The position numbers and the translations under genes were made by a program. The notes under the pieces are model-generated. The model searched no databases. It saw only the letters and a program-made list of their open reading frames with translations, and was not told the DNA's origin. This document shows, in pieces, positions 28,060 through 34,982 of a stretch of 58,719 nucleotides of DNA (positions are counted from its first letter, which is position 1; each line of letters begins with the position of its first letter). This stretch comes from Amarolinea aalborgensis. GTDB lineage: Bacteria > Chloroflexota > Anaerolineae > SSC4 > Amarolineaceae. Location of the stretch: NCBI RefSeq assembly GCF_900491745.1, contig NZ_UETR01000019.1, positions 1 through 58,719 of the forward strand, read 5' to 3'.

Positions 28060-30933
28060 TTGTCCCAACTGCTTGCACTGCTGGCCGCAGCCGTTCTGGC
28101 CTGGCAAGGCTTACGTTCGTTTGCAACCCCGCCCTACACGGCCGATGGCTGGCTGTGGATGGCAGGGGCCGCCGTGCTGGCAGCATTTGCTTACTCGCGC
28201 ACGGCCGGGCTTTCGCTGAAGATCGCCCGCGGGTTGTTCAGCGAACCAGCCCCGCGCCATACCTGGGGCTGGGCCGGGCGCTGGCCGCTGCTGATTGGCC
28301 TGGCGTTTTTGTTGGTTGGCATCGGCGCCAACGTCTGGGCCAATTTGACCCTGTATGAAAAGGTCTACGACATCCCCGCGACGGTCGCCTGGACTGCCAG
28401 CCTGCTCCTGGCCTTGCTCGGCATCGGCTTGATGCAGCGCCGCCAGCCGGACGCGCTGACCCACGGGCCGGGCGGCAGTGTTTCGCCGGACGCGCTGACC
28501 GATGAAACGGGCGTTCAGCGTTCAGCATTCAGCATTCAGCATTCAGCCTGGTATCGCCGCCTGCCCTATCTCGAGCTGGCGTTGGTCGCGCTCCTGGCCC
28601 TGGTGGCGATCTTCTTTCGCGTCTATCGCTTGACCACGATGCCGCCCGGCATCTTCATTGATCAGACCAACGGGGCCCTCGATGCCCTGGCGGTGCTGGA
28701 GGGCCGTCAGGCCTCGCCGTTTGGCACCAGTTGGTACGAAATCCCGACCATGTATGTCTATTTCATGCTGGGCATGTTCAAGCTGCTGGGCACCACCTGG
28801 TTGGCGCTGGTTCTTGCATCCATCGTGCCGGCTGTGCTGACCGTACTGGCGGTCTATCCGCTGGCGCGGACGCTCTTTGGCGTTCCATCAGCCCTCGCGG
28901 CGATGGCCTTCATGGCTTTCAATCGCTGGCACATCAACATGAGCCGCTGGGGCTGGATCGAAGTCTCCACGCCGCTTTTCCAGGTGCTTTGTGTTCTCTT
29001 CCTGGTGCGCGCGGCCAAGAATCGGCGCCTGCTCGACTTTGCCCTGGCCGGCCTCTTTCTCGGCCTCGGCATGTACAGCTACCTGGCGATTCGCATGGCC
29101 GTGGTCGCCGTGGCGCTCTATGTCCTTTACCGCCTGCTTGTGCAGCGCGGCTTTTGGCGCATGGGCGTGGGCCTGGCGCTGATGGCCTTGCTCTACCTGA
29201 TGACCTTCTCGCCGCTGGCCGTCCACTACAGCCGCAACCCCTTCACGTTTCTCAACCGCTCGCAGCAGGTCAGCATCTTCAATGATGTCAAACAGGCTGG
29301 CTCCTACCAGCCGTTGTGGGAAAATCTGCGCCGCCATGCGGAGATGTTCACCGTGCGCGGGGATACCAATCCCCGCCACAATCTGCCGGGCGCGCCTATG
29401 GTGGACCCCGTCACGGGCGCGCTGCTGCTGATCGGCTTCGGCTATGGCCTTTGGCGCGTTTTCGATCACCGCTATGGCCTACTGCTGATCTGGATACCCG
29501 TTACGCTGGCCGGCGGCGTGCTCTCCTCGTTGATCGAAGGCCCGCAGGCTTTTCGCACCATCGGCGTCGTGCCGGCCGTCGCCATTCTGGCCGGCGACAT
29601 GCTTGCGCGCGGTTGGGTCGTGCTGCGCAGCGCTTTGGATCGTGGCTGGGCGCGGTCTTCTGACCACGCGCCGGGCGCATCGCCGCTGACTCCATGGAGC
29701 CGGTGGGCGTGGCTGACTCTCCTGGCGCCCGCGGCGCTGCTCGCCTTCGCCGCCTATGCGAATTACACTGTCTTCTTCGACCGCCAGGCGCACGACGACA
29801 CGGTGTGGCAGGCCTTCTCGCCGGTGGAGACCGCGGTGGCGCGTGAAGTGCAGAGCAAACTGTCTACGCACACGCTCTACCTGGCGCCGCGTCTTTTCTA
29901 CTTTTCGCCGCTCATCTTCTTGACCTATCGTGCGCCCAGCGAGGGCGGAGGCGGTTTGAGCCAGAAGCCCTATCTGATGGCGCAGCCGGTGGATGACCTT
30001 CCGCTGCCTTCGCTGTCCGGTCAGGATGCGCTCTTCTTGCTTGACACGCACTACCAGGACTTGATGGAGTTGTTTACGGTGTACTACCCCGGCACAACGT
30101 CACACATGGTCACCGGCCCACGCGGACAACCCCTGTATCTCAGCGTCAACGTGCCAGGCGGTGAAATTGCGGCTCTGCATGGTCTCAACGGCGACTATGG
30201 CGGCGTGGCGCGGCGCGATAGCCAGATCAACTTTACGTGGCCGCAGGATTGGCCGGCCGGCGCGCCGGTCGCCCCCGTCACCTGGACAGGCAGCCTGCGC
30301 ATGCCGCACACCGACCAGGTAGACTTTCGCAGCGACGGCAATCTGCAGATTGACGTGGACGGCCAGACCTGGACAGGCGCACGCCTGTTGGGCAAGGGCC
30401 TGCACGCGCTGCGCATTACCCAGGCCGATCCCGCCTCTGCTGGCCGCGCCGCGCTCTATTGGACGCAGGCCGGACAAGGCGAACAGCTCGTGCCCGCGGA
30501 GGTTCTGTTCGGCATTGGCCTGCCGCAGCATGGCCTGGTGGGCACATACTATAGCACGGAAAACTGGACTGGGCCGCCTGCCTTTACCGTCATCTCTCCG
30601 CTTGTACTGTTCGCCTGGGCCGAGAACGAGCCGTGGGCAGGGCCGTTCAGCGACAGCTTCAGCGGCGAATTGGAAGCGCCGGTGGATGGCAGTTACTTCT
30701 TCAGCGTCAACGGCGATGACGGCGTGCGTCTTTGGCTGGATGGCAAGGTGGTCGGCGAAGCCCTGCAGCCGGACACCGCCAACGAGTTCAATGCTACTGT
30801 TTCACTGACCGCGGGTCGCCATGCCATCCGCGTAGATCATTTTCAGCGTGGGGGCGGCAAGGCCCTGGAACTGTGGTGGCAGCCGCCCAACGGTCCGCGC
30901 CAGGTCGTGCCGCCAAGCGTGTTGTGGCCGTGA
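28060..30933 (+). CDS. GT-C glycosyltransferase-like membrane protein with C-terminal PA14 domain
   Basis: About 957 residues. I prefer TTG 28060, seven bases after GAGG; TTG 28036, overlapping the previous stop, is an alternative. Two or three N-terminal helices are followed by a linker coded by a five-copy heptamer, then a polytopic GT-C-like core (~180-590). Its first outer loop FIDQTNGALDALAVLEG has an aspartate where the family usually has an acidic pair. From ~700 the protein is extracytoplasmic: a degenerate PA14-like segment, then a clear PA14 domain (~825-957; GLVGTYYSTENWTG, GSYFFSVNGDDGVRLWLDGK, LELWWQPPNGP). PA14 domains commonly bind carbohydrates, which fits a glycan-handling role. 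It shares overall plan with the 34983 protein. Confidence 0.85.
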   Translation: MSQLLALLAAAVLAWQGLRSFATPPYTADGWLWMAGAAVLAAFAYSRTAGLSLKIARGLFSEPAPRHTWGWAGRWPLLIGLAFLLVGIGANVWANLTLYEKVYDIPATVAWTASLLLALLGIGLMQRRQPDALTHGPGGSVSPDALTDETGVQRSAFSIQHSAWYRRLPYLELALVALLALVAIFFRVYRLTTMPPGIFIDQTNGALDALAVLEGRQASPFGTSWYEIPTMYVYFMLGMFKLLGTTWLALVLASIVPAVLTVLAVYPLARTLFGVPSALAAMAFMAFNRWHINMSRWGWIEVSTPLFQVLCVLFLVRAAKNRRLLDFALAGLFLGLGMYSYLAIRMAVVAVALYVLYRLLVQRGFWRMGVGLALMALLYLMTFSPLAVHYSRNPFTFLNRSQQVSIFNDVKQAGSYQPLWENLRRHAEMFTVRGDTNPRHNLPGAPMVDPVTGALLLIGFGYGLWRVFDHRYGLLLIWIPVTLAGGVLSSLIEGPQAFRTIGVVPAVAILAGDMLARGWVVLRSALDRGWARSSDHAPGASPLTPWSRWAWLTLLAPAALLAFAAYANYTVFFDRQAHDDTVWQAFSPVETAVAREVQSKLSTHTLYLAPRLFYFSPLIFLTYRAPSEGGGGLSQKPYLMAQPVDDLPLPSLSGQDALFLLDTHYQDLMELFTVYYPGTTSHMVTGPRGQPLYLSVNVPGGEIAALHGLNGDYGGVARRDSQINFTWPQDWPAGAPVAPVTWTGSLRMPHTDQVDFRSDGNLQIDVDGQTWTGARLLGKGLHALRITQADPASAGRAALYWTQAGQGEQLVPAEVLFGIGLPQHGLVGTYYSTENWTGPPAFTVISPLVLFAWAENEPWAGPFSDSFSGELEAPVDGSYFFSVNGDDGVRLWLDGKVVGEALQPDTANEFNATVSLTAGRHAIRVDHFQRGGGKALELWWQPPNGPRQVVPPSVLWP
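28512..28546 (+). repeat. Five-copy heptamer repeat C(G/A)TTCAG inside a coding region
   Basis: Two copies of CGTTCAG followed by three of CATTCAG, read in frame as part of a short linker (SAFSIQHSA). As the unit is seven bases, change in copy number would usually shift the frame of the 28060 gene. Confidence 0.85.
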
Positions 30934-30939
30934 TGGAGA

Positions 30940-31060
30940 TCATAGATTAGGGATCAGAGATTGGAGATCAGAGATTGGGAGTGAGTCTGTGGTTTCAGCC
31001 GGTACAATCACGACGCGCCAACTCGGTCTCCGGTCTCCAACCTCCGGTCTCCGCTCTTAT
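30940..31060. repeat. GA/CT-rich inverted element (copy 3)
   Basis: The left arm is built of repeated GATCAGAGATTGG(A/G) words; the right arm is GGTCTCCGGTCTCCAACCTC. They flank ~40 bases that include a possible -10 box, TACAAT. Same family as the elements at 11210 and 25985. It fills almost the whole gap between the 28060 gene and the sugar kinase. Confidence 0.72.
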
Positions 31061-31074
31061 GTACGAGGAGAACC

Positions 31075-31983
31075 ATGTCGCGGATTCTAGTCTCCGGCCT
31101 CATCAACATCGAGACCACGCTCAAGGTTGACGGCTTTCCATTGGCCTATGCGCCAGTCCGCTATCCCTTTTTTGGCGTCAACAGCAGCGTGTCCGGCGTT
31201 GGCTTCAATGTGAGCAAGGCGATCAAGACGCTCGGTCACGACGTGCGTTTCCTATCCCTGATTGGACAGGACCTGGCTGGGGCCATGGTGCGCGCGACCC
31301 TGGCGCAGGCAGGCATCTCCGCTGATTTGATTCTGAGCGCGCTGCCCACCACCGCGCAGTCGGTGATCTTGTCCGACCCCAGCGGCAAGCGCCAGATTCA
31401 TGTGGATCTGAAGAATATCCAGGAGCAGGTCTATCCAGAGGAGAGTTTCGATGCCGCGCTGGCCGGCTGCGACGCGACGGTCCTGTGCAACATCAACTTC
31501 TCGCGCCAGTTCCTGCGCCGGGCGCGGGCGGCCGGACGCCTGGTTGCCACCGACGTGCACACCATCAGCCGGCTGGACGATGACTACAACCAGGATTTCA
31601 TGGCCGCAGCCGATGTGCTGTTCATGAGCGATGAACTGCTGCCCATGCCGCCGGAAGCCTGGGCGGCCGAAATCATGGCGCGCTACGCGCCGCAGGTGTT
31701 GGTGATCGGCCTGGGCGCGCAGGGCGCGCTGCTGGCAGTCCAGCGCGATCGGTTTGTCGGCCGTTTTCCAGCGGCGTCCGTGCGGCCGGTGGTCAGCACC
31801 ATTGGGGCCGGCGACGCGCTTTTTTCTGCCTTTGTGCACGGTTTCGTGCGCACCGGTGATCCGTACCACGCGCTGCGCCAGGCCGTCGTCTTCGCCGCTT
31901 ACAAAATCGGCGTCACCTCCGCGGCCGACGGTTTCTTGGATCAAACCGCGCTCGATCGGCTGTGTCAGGATGCGCTCGACTGA
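31075..31983 (+). CDS. PfkB-family carbohydrate kinase
   Basis: A 302-residue ribokinase-like kinase that phosphorylates a sugar or nucleoside using ATP in the cytoplasm. The C-terminal PfkB signature STIGAGDALFSAF includes the anion-hole GAGD with catalytic base D247; the N-terminal SGVGFNVSKAIKTLGHDV corresponds to the substrate-site glycine-rich segment. GAGGAG precedes the ATG by five bases. It follows the glycosyltransferase run on the same strand and could supply sugar phosphates, but it is separated by a repeat element and the substrate cannot be read from sequence. Confidence 0.92.
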   Translation: MSRILVSGLINIETTLKVDGFPLAYAPVRYPFFGVNSSVSGVGFNVSKAIKTLGHDVRFLSLIGQDLAGAMVRATLAQAGISADLILSALPTTAQSVILSDPSGKRQIHVDLKNIQEQVYPEESFDAALAGCDATVLCNINFSRQFLRRARAAGRLVATDVHTISRLDDDYNQDFMAAADVLFMSDELLPMPPEAWAAEIMARYAPQVLVIGLGAQGALLAVQRDRFVGRFPAASVRPVVSTIGAGDALFSAFVHGFVRTGDPYHALRQAVVFAAYKIGVTSAADGFLDQTALDRLCQDALD

Positions 31984-32297
31984 GCTGAGAATAGGCCGCG
32001 GATGAACGCGGATCGCCGCGCATTGCTGCGCATTGCTTGCTTGTGTCCACGGTTGTGCGCGGCGCGCATGGGCAAGTGACCTGGTCCTGAGAACCGGCTG
32101 TTGACCGGCGCTGACCAGTAGTTCCAAATCTGGCCTGGTTTTTGACCACAGAGATCACAAAGAACGCAAAGGAGCCGCCCATTTGCACCTGAGCTGCCTT
32201 TTCTTTGTGTTCACCCACACCCGCATGTGTTCTTTGTGGTTGGATGTGTGCAACATTTGGAATTCCCAGGCGCTGACGGCGCCGGTGGTGGGCATTG
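31984..32297. other. Intergenic stretch with short dispersed repeats
   Basis: No gene is seen. It holds GCCGCGGATGAACGCGGAT-type sequence near 31996 and an inverted pair CACAAAGAAC (32156-32165) / GTTCTTTGTG (32229-32238). It lies between convergent genes; no T-run terminator was found. Confidence 0.55.
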
Positions 32298-32885
32298 TCA
32301 GGGCAGATGCACGATGGTGGGCTTGTGAAGCAGGCTCGAATCGTCTCCGATGATGAACATACCCGGAAATCGGCTGAAACCCGCATGTTCCACGACGAGG
32401 TTGAGTCGGCCGGACGCGCCAGATACGTCGAACGTCCGCGTCACCGTGACCGCTTCACCAGGCTGTAGCAAGACGCTGAACGGCGCTTCCTCGCGCGGCG
32501 CGGCCGCTTCAAACCGTTGCCCCTCCTCATCCAGCACGGCGACAACGACGCCGTTTTCGCGTTGCGGCGCTCTGCGCGCGCGATTGGACACACGCAAAGT
32601 GACCGTGAGCTCCGTCCCCTTTAACAACTCAACGCGCGCGATATCCTCCACGGCAACGCACCAATCATCGAAACACCGATCTTGCCCAAGCGCCATGACG
32701 CGCGGCGGTGAAGCCAGCGCAACCAGCGCGATGACGCCAAGATAGAGCGCCAGGCAAACGCCAAGCGCAGCCAGCAGCCTGACGGCTTGGCGGCCGCGGC
32801 CGCGCAGGGCGGTGGCGATCACCACGGCCAGCATGGCAAGGGATGCAACGACAATCACGATGAAAAGCAAGTCAAAGATCGTCAT
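32298..32885 (-). CDS. Small membrane protein with extracytoplasmic Ig-like domain, unknown function
   Basis: A 195-residue protein with two N-terminal membrane helices (FDLLFIVIVVASLAMLAVVIA and LLAALGVCLALYLGVIALVAL) and an outer beta-rich domain of ~120 residues (ELTVTLRVSNRARRAPQ ... LLQPGEAVTVTRTFDVSG). This resembles DUF4352-type telokin-like modules. The pair CFDDWC could form a disulfide outside the cell. No function is recognised. It follows the methyltransferase gene on the same strand by ~45 bases and may share a transcript with it. Confidence 0.7.
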   Translation of the reverse strand: MTIFDLLFIVIVVASLAMLAVVIATALRGRGRQAVRLLAALGVCLALYLGVIALVALASPPRVMALGQDRCFDDWCVAVEDIARVELLKGTELTVTLRVSNRARRAPQRENGVVVAVLDEEGQRFEAAAPREEAPFSVLLQPGEAVTVTRTFDVSGASGRLNLVVEHAGFSRFPGMFIIGDDSSLLHKPTIVHLP

Positions 32886-32930
32886 TGTTGTTGATCTGCG
32901 CTAGCGAGGCGCGCGTTCGATCTCCGATCT

Positions 32931-33827
32931 TCAACGACTGCTGAAGACGCCGAGTTTGTAGGGGTAATCCGCATGTTGGTCTATACGCATCAGCCAACTT
33001 TGCTCGGATATGTGAGAGGTGCAAGGCCCATACGTGAAGAGCCTGATCCTTCTGCTTTGTGATTCTCCCCGCAGCTTGGCCAACACGTCTTGCAGGATGC
33101 GACCCCGAAAGGGCGTGTACATGAAGAAAACCGTTCCTGCGGCGTAATCGGCGGCGCGTGCGTCGGCGTTGATGAACTCGACGCGTGGCAGGTTGAGGTC
33201 TGCCGCACACGCGCGCGCATAATCGCAATACGCTGGCTCGAATTCGATGCCTTTGGCCGTCGCGCCGCTGAGCAGGTTCAGCAGGATGGGAACGTGACCC
33301 AAGCCCGAACCCAAATCGTAGAAGGCATCGTCTTCCGTGAGCTGAGCTTTCTCCGCCAGCTCAAAAATGATTCGGGCTGGAGTCTGTTGATAATACACCA
33401 TCTCTGGCTCCCTCGATTTTGTCTCGGACGGGAGAGCCTGCGTGAGCAGCAAGCCATTGATGAACAGATCCAGGCTATCATAGCCGCTCCCATCTTGTTG
33501 GCGGCGGCCGCTTGCGTCAGGCCTGACGTAGTCTTCAACCAGAGTCTTGAATGTTGTTCCGGTGCAACCACCCATGCGGATGTCTGCGCGCAGCCGTTGA
33601 AATAGGGCGTGATCAATGGCTTCCAGTCGGCGCTTGACGCTCTCCGCCGCCTCTTTCCATGCGGCCAGTTCTGCAGACGCATGGTTCGTTTGCAGCAGTC
33701 CCTCAATCCGATCAATGACGTTGAACTCGATGAAATCTATGGCTTCGACGCGGCTGACGAAGCGCTTTTCGTCGTAGAGAGCCGTGTTTTTTTCGACGGC
33801 CTCAATGTCTGAACGTATGTGGTTCAT
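32931..33827 (-). CDS. Class I SAM-dependent methyltransferase, unknown substrate
   Basis: A 298-residue protein. Residues ~170-265 contain the Rossmann methyltransferase motifs: FYDLGSGLGHVPILL (motif I, SAM binding), GIEFEPAYCDYAR (motif II acidic end), FINADARAADYAAGTVFFMY (motif III/IV). The arrangement resembles DOT1-like methyltransferases, whose motif I is DxGSGxGxV, but a histone-like substrate is not implied. The N-terminal ~150 residues are helical and not recognised. The ATG overlaps the stop of the arr-like frame by four bases (ATGA), suggesting past or present translational coupling. Confidence 0.85.
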   Translation of the reverse strand: MNHIRSDIEAVEKNTALYDEKRFVSRVEAIDFIEFNVIDRIEGLLQTNHASAELAAWKEAAESVKRRLEAIDHALFQRLRADIRMGGCTGTTFKTLVEDYVRPDASGRRQQDGSGYDSLDLFINGLLLTQALPSETKSREPEMVYYQQTPARIIFELAEKAQLTEDDAFYDLGSGLGHVPILLNLLSGATAKGIEFEPAYCDYARACAADLNLPRVEFINADARAADYAAGTVFFMYTPFRGRILQDVLAKLRGESQSRRIRLFTYGPCTSHISEQSWLMRIDQHADYPYKLGVFSSR

Positions 33828-34162
33828 TTTGCATGGCTGATTTCTCTATCCACTTTACGGGCGGCTTCTTCTCCCAATAATAAACCGGCCAGCCGGCGGC
33901 GGATTTCGGCTCGGTATCGGTGAGCACTCCGCGCACGAGTTGCAGGTTCCGCCGCCACACACGACTCAATAGCTAGTTCGGCTCCCAGAGGCGACAAGGT
34001 CGCGGTCATATAGACTCGGGGGCTCGTGCGTTCGGCGTGACCGTAGTTGGAGCGGTATCCGGGACTGATCAGATCTCCCGGCTTCAGGTCGGCCTTCGTG
34101 CCGTGGTAGAATGGCCCCGAGATCACATTGTCTGGCGCTGCCAAGTCGCTCGCTTCCCTCAT
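33824..34162 (-). pseudogene. Remnant of a rifampin ADP-ribosyltransferase-like (Arr) gene
   Basis: The first ~70 residues match the Arr family, which inactivates rifamycins by ADP-ribosylation: GPFYHGTKADLKPGDLISPG carries the NAD-binding histidine, and RVYMTATLSPLGAELAI the conserved tyrosine. After that the expected GRxYxVEPTG...DDPN segment with the catalytic aspartate is missing; the ~40 remaining residues are unlike the family. From the same point the +1 frame gives a more codon-typical reading (LVRGVLTDTEPKSAAGW), suggesting a frameshift or a join to foreign sequence. The ATG at 34162 is the most likely original start; the frame is open further upstream but unlike the family. Resistance activity is unlikely. 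Confidence 0.68.
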
Positions 34163-34248
34163 GCCACGCGACTCTGCCGGTCGAGCGTGCCCCCGTGCGT
34201 CTAACGGCACAGGGTTCAGCCGCCGCCTGATGGACGACATACCGCCCA

Positions 34249-34271
34249 CGACCGCCCACGGTAGGCGGTCG
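34249..34271. repeat. Short hairpin beside the Arr remnant
   Basis: CGACCGCC (34249-34256) and GGCGGTCG (34264-34271) form an 8-bp stem with a 7-base loop; ACCGCCCACG is also directly duplicated here. No T-run follows. Confidence 0.55.
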
Positions 34272-34340
34272 GCTGGAACCACCTGTAGGCCCGTGCCCCC
34301 GAACCCTGGCCGCCCACAGCCCTACCTAATACAGTTGACT

Positions 34341-34556
34341 TTATGCGGGTATGGCGATGTACTCCGCAAATGAGTGCGACTGGGGTACCGGCTGTTTGTC
34401 TTCGAGCAACCCGCGCACATGCATATCAATGGCTTCATGCATATTGCGCGCGACTTGGTCGCGGGTCTTGCCGGTCGCCACGCAGCCAGGTAAATCGGGC
34501 GAATATGCCGAGTAGTTTCCGTGCGCTTTTTCGATCACAACCAAGAAGCGATGCAT
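34341..34556 (-). CDS. HicB-like antitoxin family protein
   Basis: A 71-residue protein with the HicB RNase-H-like fold signature: MHRFLVVIEKAHGNYSAYSPDLPGCVATGKT, then DQVARNMHEAIDMHVRGLLED. HicB proteins neutralise HicA mRNA-cleaving toxins. No HicA-like protein (double-stranded-RNA-binding fold with a GSH motif) is seen directly upstream or downstream. Instead a short frame ends two bases before this ATG. It lacks an obvious C-terminal DNA-binding domain, as do many short HicB-like proteins that occur alone. Family call is good; function as an antitoxin is uncertain. Confidence 0.82.
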   Translation of the reverse strand: MHRFLVVIEKAHGNYSAYSPDLPGCVATGKTRDQVARNMHEAIDMHVRGLLEDKQPVPQSHSFAEYIAIPA

Positions 34557-34558
34557 CT

Positions 34559-34765
34559 TTACTCACCTGTTTCCGTCCGTCCCTTCGCAAGCTGTGCCTG
34601 CTTCAGGACGCTATTAAGTGCGCCAGGGGCCAGATCATCACCGCTTTTCTGGCGCCACTTGAACCAAGCCGACTGGAAGTCATCGTGGCGCAACACATCG
34701 CCCAGGGAACGCCACCTCGCCCCATCAGCCGCGGGTAGGATCGTGACTCGATCATGGCCATGAGT
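34559..34765 (-). CDS. Short conserved-looking frame upstream of the HicB-like gene (start lost or unusual)
   Basis: An open frame of 68 codons ends with TAA two bases before the HicB-like ATG, the spacing of coupled genes. The translation has protein-like composition (RVTILPAADGARWRSLGDVL, HDDFQSAWFKWRQK, LAPGALNSVLKQAQ) and high GC at third positions. No ATG, GTG or TTG occurs until GTG 34696, which would leave only 45 residues. The gene is therefore either truncated at its 5' end or uses a very short form. I do not recognise the family; it is not a clear HicA. The coordinates give the full open frame. Confidence 0.5.
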   Translation of the reverse strand, partial: THGHDRVTILPAADGARWRSLGDVLRHDDFQSAWFKWRQKSGDDLAPGALNSVLKQAQLAKGRTETGE

Positions 34766-34900
34766 CTACAGCCTGTCACCTGATTTGTCAAAGAGAAATG
34801 ACCGCTGCACCCCGGCCTCGCCCACGCAGCGATTCACGCGGCCATTCCGGCGCTGAGCATGGAACGCGCATGACGCTTGATTTTGACCCCCCAAGCCTGA

Positions 34901-34929
34901 TTGGCAGCAGACCTACTCTGTGCTAAAAT
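34901..34929 (+). promoter_or_regulatory. Promoter of the 34983 glycosyltransferase gene
   Basis: TTGGCA, a 17-base spacer and TAAAAT. A transcript would begin near 34936, five bases before an in-frame TTG (34941) and ~47 before the ATG at 34983. Confidence 0.7.
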
Positions 34930-34982
34930 AGGCGCACAGTTTGCCAAATAACCACCTTTTTCTTCCCCCAGCGATTGGTCAT

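Noticed and set aside
26354..28186. Long minus-strand open frame (610 codons)
   Set aside because: It is the antisense shadow of the GT-C/NHL fusion gene; GC-rich codon use leaves the opposite strand open. The plus strand has clear NHL motifs.
34559..34765. HicA toxin
   Set aside because: The short frame upstream of hicB lacks the GSH/DxxR-type HicA motifs; it is listed only as an unrecognised short frame.
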